Assembly: GCF_023091245.1 (NCBI RefSeq)
Contig: NZ_JAHWXN010000001.1
Location: 620,001 to 684,000, forward strand
From: Microbacterium croceum
Lineage (GTDB): Bacteria; Actinomycetota; Actinomycetes; Actinomycetales; Microbacteriaceae
Length of the DNA: 64,000 nt
Direction of reading: 5' to 3'
In this document: one piece after another, positions 60,085 to 64,000 of the stretch
How positions within the stretch are numbered: position 1 is the first letter of the stretch
Layout: each line of letters begins with the position of its first letter
Program-made: the position numbers and the translations under genes
The notes under the pieces: generated by a model
What the model was told of the DNA's origin: nothing
Database searches by the model: none
What the model saw: the letters and a program-made list of their open reading frames with translations, nothing else

Positions 60085-60146
60085 TCATCAACGGTAGTCG
60101 ACGCGCCGGGATGACCTTCGACAGACTCGGGCTCCAGGCCTCGGGC

Positions 60147-62813
60147 TCAGCCCTTCGGCGTCAGCACCAGGGTGTCGACCGACGCCGCATCGACGGCCTT
60201 CGCCGAGAACGCCCACGGCTTCTGAACCCCGGCGGCCCAGTCGGCCGTCTGGTCGATGTAGTGCTCGTGGAACGCGTGGCCGGAGGCGCCGGTGAGGTGA
60301 TTCCACGTCGAGGCGTCGAAGTCGGCGAGGTCGACGACCATGCGCATCGATGGCACGGTCGTGGTGGCGTAGCTCTCGCCGAGGTTCCACCCGGTCGCGT
60401 TGACCACCGAGGCGCCGCCGCTGACGGGGAAGGGGCCCCGGTTGAAGAGGGCCTCGACCGGCGCGATGCCGGACGAACCCAGAGTGTCGCTGGTGAGGGT
60501 GATCGCGTGCAACGATCCCCAGTTCCAGCGCGACACCACATCGCCCTGCAGCCCGGCGAGCTCGTCGTAGGCCTGTTCGGCCGAGAGCGCCAGCATCTCG
60601 TCCCTCCCGGCGACGTCGATCTTCTCGTTGGTCCACAGCGGATCGGAGGGGTCTTCGAGCATCTCCGAGACGACGGTGAACAGACGGCTCTGATGACTGA
60701 TCGGCAACGGCTGGTCGCGCCTCGCGAAGATGTTCTGCACGAGATTCGACCACAGCACGTTCGCGTACGCAGCGCCGGCGGACGATGCCGTGTTCTGCGC
60801 ATCCCAGCTGCGCAACAGCTCGACCGCCTCCTTCGGCCCCTTCCCCGAGACCTCCACGTCGCCGAGTGCGGATGCCAGCTGCTTGCCGATCCACATCTCG
60901 CTGTCCATCTGGATGTCACGCATGTCCTGGGCTGTCAGGGGCGCCACCGCGGCTCGCCGCTCGATCAGGTGGGCGATGCGCGCCGCGCGGTAGCCGTAGT
61001 CCCAATCCTTCGAGAGGAAGTAGTCGTAGTCGTCCGTCACGATCGCGTTGTTCGCCGTGACGATGTAGCCCGATGTCGGGTTGTACGACACCGGCAGGTC
61101 CTCGAACGGGATGAAACCGGTCCAGTCGTAGCTGCTGTCCCACCCGGGCTGGGGGAGCCAGCCATCGCCGGCGCCGCGGATCGGCAGGCGACCGGGTGTC
61201 TGGTAGCCGATGTTGCCCTCGGTGTCGGCGTAGATGAGGTTCTGCGCCGGCACATCGAAGAGCGACGCGGCGTAGCGGAAATCGTCGAAGTCCTGCGCGG
61301 TCGACAGCGCGAAGATGGCGGTCGCCGCGGTTCCGGGGTCGAGCGCGGTCCAGCGCAGGCTCACGGCGTATTCGGCGCCTGACGACTCCGCGCCCGGTGC
61401 CGGCTCCGATGCCCCACCGGCCGCGAGCCCGGCGGAGGGGTCCTCGGCGATCGCGGTGAAGTCGTCGGTCAGGCCCGAGATGATCGGTCCGTGCACGGTC
61501 GAGCGGATGGTCAGCTCGATGTCATCCCCTCCGGCCACCTTGATGGTCTCGGTGCTCTCGTCCAGTGGCACGAGCGCGCCGTCACGCCAGTACTGGTCGC
61601 CCTCGATGCGTTCGACGTAGAGGTCGGTGACGTCGGTCGTGAGGTTGGTGAAGCCCCAGGCGACACTCTGGTTGTGGCCGATCACGATGCCGGGGAGTCC
61701 CGAGAATGAGAAGCCGCCGACGTCGAACGGGCACGCCTCGTCCACCGTCGAGCACTTCAGCTGCACCTGGTACCAGACCGAGGGGAGCGAAGCGCCGAGG
61801 TGCGGGTCGTTGGCCAGCAACGGAAGCCCGGTCTCGGTGAGCGCCCCCGACACGACCCACGAGTTCGACCCGATGCCTTCGCCGACGTCGCCGACCAGGA
61901 TGCTCGCGGCTTCGACCACACTCGACGTCTCTTCCCAGTCCAGCGTCGTCGTGGCCAGCTGGATGTCACCGTCCTGCTCCGGCACGGTCGTGAACGCGGC
62001 CTCGGCATCGGTGCCGAGGGCGGGCACGGTCGAGATCTTGGGGACGATGACCGGGTTCTCGTCGAACGGGTAGGCGGGGTACAGCTTCTCGAGCATCGCG
62101 GCGGTCTCGGCGGCGGCATCCGGATCGGCGGTCGCCCCACCGTCGAGCTCGGCGGCCAGGAGCGCGCGCTCCGACTCGTCCTCGACGTTGCCGCGGAGGT
62201 CCCAGGCCATCGCCTTCAGCCAGGCGACCGAGTCCGCCGGCTCCCAGGGCTCCGGGGTGTAGTCGGGATTCTGCATGCCGATCACGGCATACTCGAGCGA
62301 GAGCTCGGCGCCGGAGCGCGACGCGAGGTAGGCGTTGACGCCATCCGCGTAGGCCTCGTAGTAGCCGAGGGTCTTCTCGTCCATCGCGGCGACTTCCGCC
62401 TCGGCCACCTTTCGCCATCCGAGCGTGCGCAGGAATGCATCCGTCCCCACCTGTGACTCCCCGAACATCTCGGCGACGCGGCCGGAGGTGACATGGCGGC
62501 GGAAGTCCATCTCGAAGAAGCGGTCCTGTGCATGCACGAAGCCCTCGGCGAAGAACAGGTCGTCCGTGGAGTCGGCGGTGATGGTCGGGATGCCGCGATC
62601 GTCGCGCTGAACCGTGACCTCGGATGCGAGCCCGTCGAGCGTCACGGTGCCCGCGGTCTGGGGGAACGAGCGCTGGATGGTCCAGGTCACGAAGAACGCG
62701 GCAGCCACGGCGACCACGATGATCGCGGCCAGCACCAGGAAAGCGATCCGCCCGATGCGCGGGCCCCAGGGGCGGCGCGCGGGAACGTCGATGGGCTGCG
62801 AGTCTGTCGTCAT
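60147..62813 (-). CDS. Penicillin-acylase-family (Ntn) amidase, membrane-anchored
   Basis: 888 aa. An N-terminal membrane segment at about 22-47 (IAFLVLAAIIVVAVAAAFFV) replaces a cleaved signal. The alpha part has RDDRGIPTITADSTDDLFFA and FVHAQDRFFEMDFRRHVTSG; the autocatalytic junction is GEGIGSNSWVVSGALTETGL, with Ser as N-terminal nucleophile of the beta chain, followed by LLANDPHLGASLP and GFSFSGLPGIVIGHN. Hydrolyses acyl amides, for example N-acyl-homoserine lactones or beta-lactam side chains; the natural substrate is unknown. ATG at 62813. Confidence 0.9.
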   Translation of the reverse strand: MTTDSQPIDVPARRPWGPRIGRIAFLVLAAIIVVAVAAAFFVTWTIQRSFPQTAGTVTLDGLASEVTVQRDDRGIPTITADSTDDLFFAEGFVHAQDRFFEMDFRRHVTSGRVAEMFGESQVGTDAFLRTLGWRKVAEAEVAAMDEKTLGYYEAYADGVNAYLASRSGAELSLEYAVIGMQNPDYTPEPWEPADSVAWLKAMAWDLRGNVEDESERALLAAELDGGATADPDAAAETAAMLEKLYPAYPFDENPVIVPKISTVPALGTDAEAAFTTVPEQDGDIQLATTTLDWEETSSVVEAASILVGDVGEGIGSNSWVVSGALTETGLPLLANDPHLGASLPSVWYQVQLKCSTVDEACPFDVGGFSFSGLPGIVIGHNQSVAWGFTNLTTDVTDLYVERIEGDQYWRDGALVPLDESTETIKVAGGDDIELTIRSTVHGPIISGLTDDFTAIAEDPSAGLAAGGASEPAPGAESSGAEYAVSLRWTALDPGTAATAIFALSTAQDFDDFRYAASLFDVPAQNLIYADTEGNIGYQTPGRLPIRGAGDGWLPQPGWDSSYDWTGFIPFEDLPVSYNPTSGYIVTANNAIVTDDYDYFLSKDWDYGYRAARIAHLIERRAAVAPLTAQDMRDIQMDSEMWIGKQLASALGDVEVSGKGPKEAVELLRSWDAQNTASSAGAAYANVLWSNLVQNIFARRDQPLPISHQSRLFTVVSEMLEDPSDPLWTNEKIDVAGRDEMLALSAEQAYDELAGLQGDVVSRWNWGSLHAITLTSDTLGSSGIAPVEALFNRGPFPVSGGASVVNATGWNLGESYATTTVPSMRMVVDLADFDASTWNHLTGASGHAFHEHYIDQTADWAAGVQKPWAFSAKAVDAASVDTLVLTPKG

Positions 62814-62909
62814 CGTCGAGAGCTCTTTCGGGTAGCGCGGGGAACTCGGTTCCACCGAGTCCGGGTGCGCGTTTCGGGGACGCGCTCTCGCATCTTATAC
62901 ACACCCGGT

Positions 62910-62940
62910 CCGCGTGCGGGGGTCGCGCCCCCGCACGCGG
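62910..62940 (-). terminator. GC-rich terminator stem of the YhgE/Pip-like gene
   Basis: CCGCGTGCGGGGG (62910-62922) pairs with CCCCCGCACGCGG (62928-62940) over 13 bp around a five-base loop (TCGCG), starting four bases past the stop at 62945. No T-run. Confidence 0.6.
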
Positions 62941-62944
62941 GCAC

Positions 62945-64000
62945 TCACCCGATCAGGCTCGGCTGCAGATCGCGCAGCGTGCGGCGGTGCGTCATACGGG
63001 TGACCCCGAGCATCGCGAACAGCAACGCGCCGACGAGCCACATGCCCAGCACGGCGAGGTCCCAGCCCGCGCGGCCGAGGTTGCCGCCGTACATCAGCTG
63101 GCGCATCGCGTCGACCACGTAGCCCAGCGGCAGCACGTGGTGCAGCGCCGCCAGGGGCGCAGGAAGGGTCTGCCAGGGGAACGTCCCCCCTGCCGTCACC
63201 AGCTGCAGCACCATCAGCACGAGACCGAGGAACTGCCCGACCGAGCCGAGCCAGACGTTCAAGGCGAGGATGATCGCCGCGAACGTCGCCGAGGCGAAGA
63301 TCATCACCCCGAGGGTGCCCAGCGGATGGTTGAAGGTGAAACCGAGCGTGATCGCGAGGATGCCCATCAACCCGACCATCTGCACCGCTCCGAGCATGGC
63401 CGGCGTCAGCCATCCGGCCAGCGTGATCCGGATCGGCGAGTGCAGCGCCGTGACCGCACGGCGCGAGATCGGCTTGACGATCAGGAACAGCGCGTAGATG
63501 CCGATCCAGGCCGATAGCGCGGCGAAGAACGGAGCGAGCCCTGCGCCGTAATCCTCGGCGGAGGCGACCTTGTCGCTCGACACCGTGACCGGGTCGGCGA
63601 TCGTGTCGGCCTGCAGGGTGCGCAGTTCGGGAGTGGAGGCCGGGATCGCGTCGACTCCGTTCGAGAGCCCGTCGCGCAGTTCGGCCGTGCCGGAGGCGAG
63701 TGTGCTCAGGCCGTCGCGCAGCCGTGCCGCGCCGTCGTTCGCCGCGGCCGCTCCGCTCGCGACGGTGCCGGCTCCGGTGGCGAGGTCGGAGGCGCCGGAG
63801 GCGACGGATGCCGCACCCGCGGCGAGCTGGTCGACCTTGCCCACAGCGGCCTGCACCTTGCTGTTGCCGTCCTGCAGACGCGCAGCCAGCGGGTCGAGCC
63901 GGGCGAGCACCTGGTCGATCTCGTCCTGGCTGAGCCCCTGATCAGCCAGGACGGTGGCGATGTCGGTGCGCACCTGGGGAAGCGCATCGGCGGCCTGCTG
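62945..64000 (-). CDS. YhgE/Pip-type (ABC-2-like) membrane protein, C-terminal part
   Basis: The frame is open at the right window edge, so at least 351 aa are seen and the N-terminus is missing; the GTG at 63973 is internal. Residues before the membrane part hold Ala/Gly/Ser heptad repeats (VDQLAAGAASVASGASDLAT and GAGTVASGAAAANDGAARLR), typical of YhgE/Pip coiled stalks. Then an ABC-2-type block of six membrane segments with FFAALSAWIGIYALFLIV and LPLGYVVDAMRQLMYGG. The family includes a phage receptor in Gram-positives and type VII-like accessory proteins; role here unknown. Confidence 0.85.
   Translation of the reverse strand, partial: QQAADALPQVRTDIATVLADQGLSQDEIDQVLARLDPLAARLQDGNSKVQAAVGKVDQLAAGAASVASGASDLATGAGTVASGAAAANDGAARLRDGLSTLASGTAELRDGLSNGVDAIPASTPELRTLQADTIADPVTVSSDKVASAEDYGAGLAPFFAALSAWIGIYALFLIVKPISRRAVTALHSPIRITLAGWLTPAMLGAVQMVGLMGILAITLGFTFNHPLGTLGVMIFASATFAAIILALNVWLGSVGQFLGLVLMVLQLVTAGGTFPWQTLPAPLAALHHVLPLGYVVDAMRQLMYGGNLGRAGWDLAVLGMWLVGALLFAMLGVTRMTHRRTLRDLQPSLIG

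Overview
The window is about 64 kb of high-GC DNA from an actinobacterium. Dense four-base ATGA/GTGA overlaps, GTG and TTG starts, several apparently leaderless genes, a NucS mismatch endonuclease and an SpaA-type sortase pilus locus all fit. Gene content and codon style suggest Microbacteriaceae, probably Microbacterium; this is inference from style and families, not a marker-gene placement. No rRNA, tRNA, CRISPR array, integrase or insertion sequence was seen.

Left part (1-14 kb): a TetR fragment, a GreA-like protein and a DUF3892 protein with a coding-looking tail after its stop. A DtxR/IdeR-boxed ferric-siderophore operon follows (lipoprotein, two FecCD permeases, ATPase, siderophore reductase). 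Then come an ECF sigma factor with a membrane partner, a second siderophore-interacting protein, an Abi_2/AbiF-like HEPN gene with a terminator-bearing leader set among gene remnants, a GntR/membrane-protein pair with an operator, and a leaderless HTH + ClpN-SRPBCC pair.

Sugar-acid region (14-33 kb): two catabolic loci. The first runs ADP-ribosylglycohydrolase, mannonate dehydratase-like enzyme, sugar ABC transporter, with a LacI regulator and a 32-bp palindrome at its head. The second runs UxuB-like reductase, IdnD-like dehydrogenase, MHS transporter, a second ManD-like dehydratase, KDPG aldolase and KDG kinase, divergent from a LacI regulator. Together the second set reads as a route from L-gulonate or L-idonate through D-fructuronate, D-mannonate, KDG and KDPG to pyruvate and glyceraldehyde-3-phosphate. 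PadR, MarR/SDR and GNAT genes lie between them.

Middle part (33-44 kb): an SDR/TetR divergent pair bracketed by two copies of a 58-bp palindromic repeat; two tiny genes, one acidic and one basic; an HI0607-type shikimate dehydrogenase-like gene; a three-gene pilus operon (large adhesin with a beta-propeller-like part, backbone pilin, class C sortase). Next is a 0.7-kb non-coding region with nested hairpins whose loops are rich in C, which I regard as the best candidate for an undescribed structured RNA, then a cold-shock gene.

Right part (44-64 kb): a repeat-built coiled-coil membrane protein, NucS, a GAP-family protein, a NarL-type two-component pair, an MFS/LacI divergent pair, a polytopic membrane protein, a complete Mrp (Mnh) Na+/H+ antiporter operon with fused A and B subunits, a truncated AbiEi-like gene tied to a palindromic repeat, an alpha/beta hydrolase, a penicillin-acylase family enzyme and a partial YhgE/Pip-type membrane protein.
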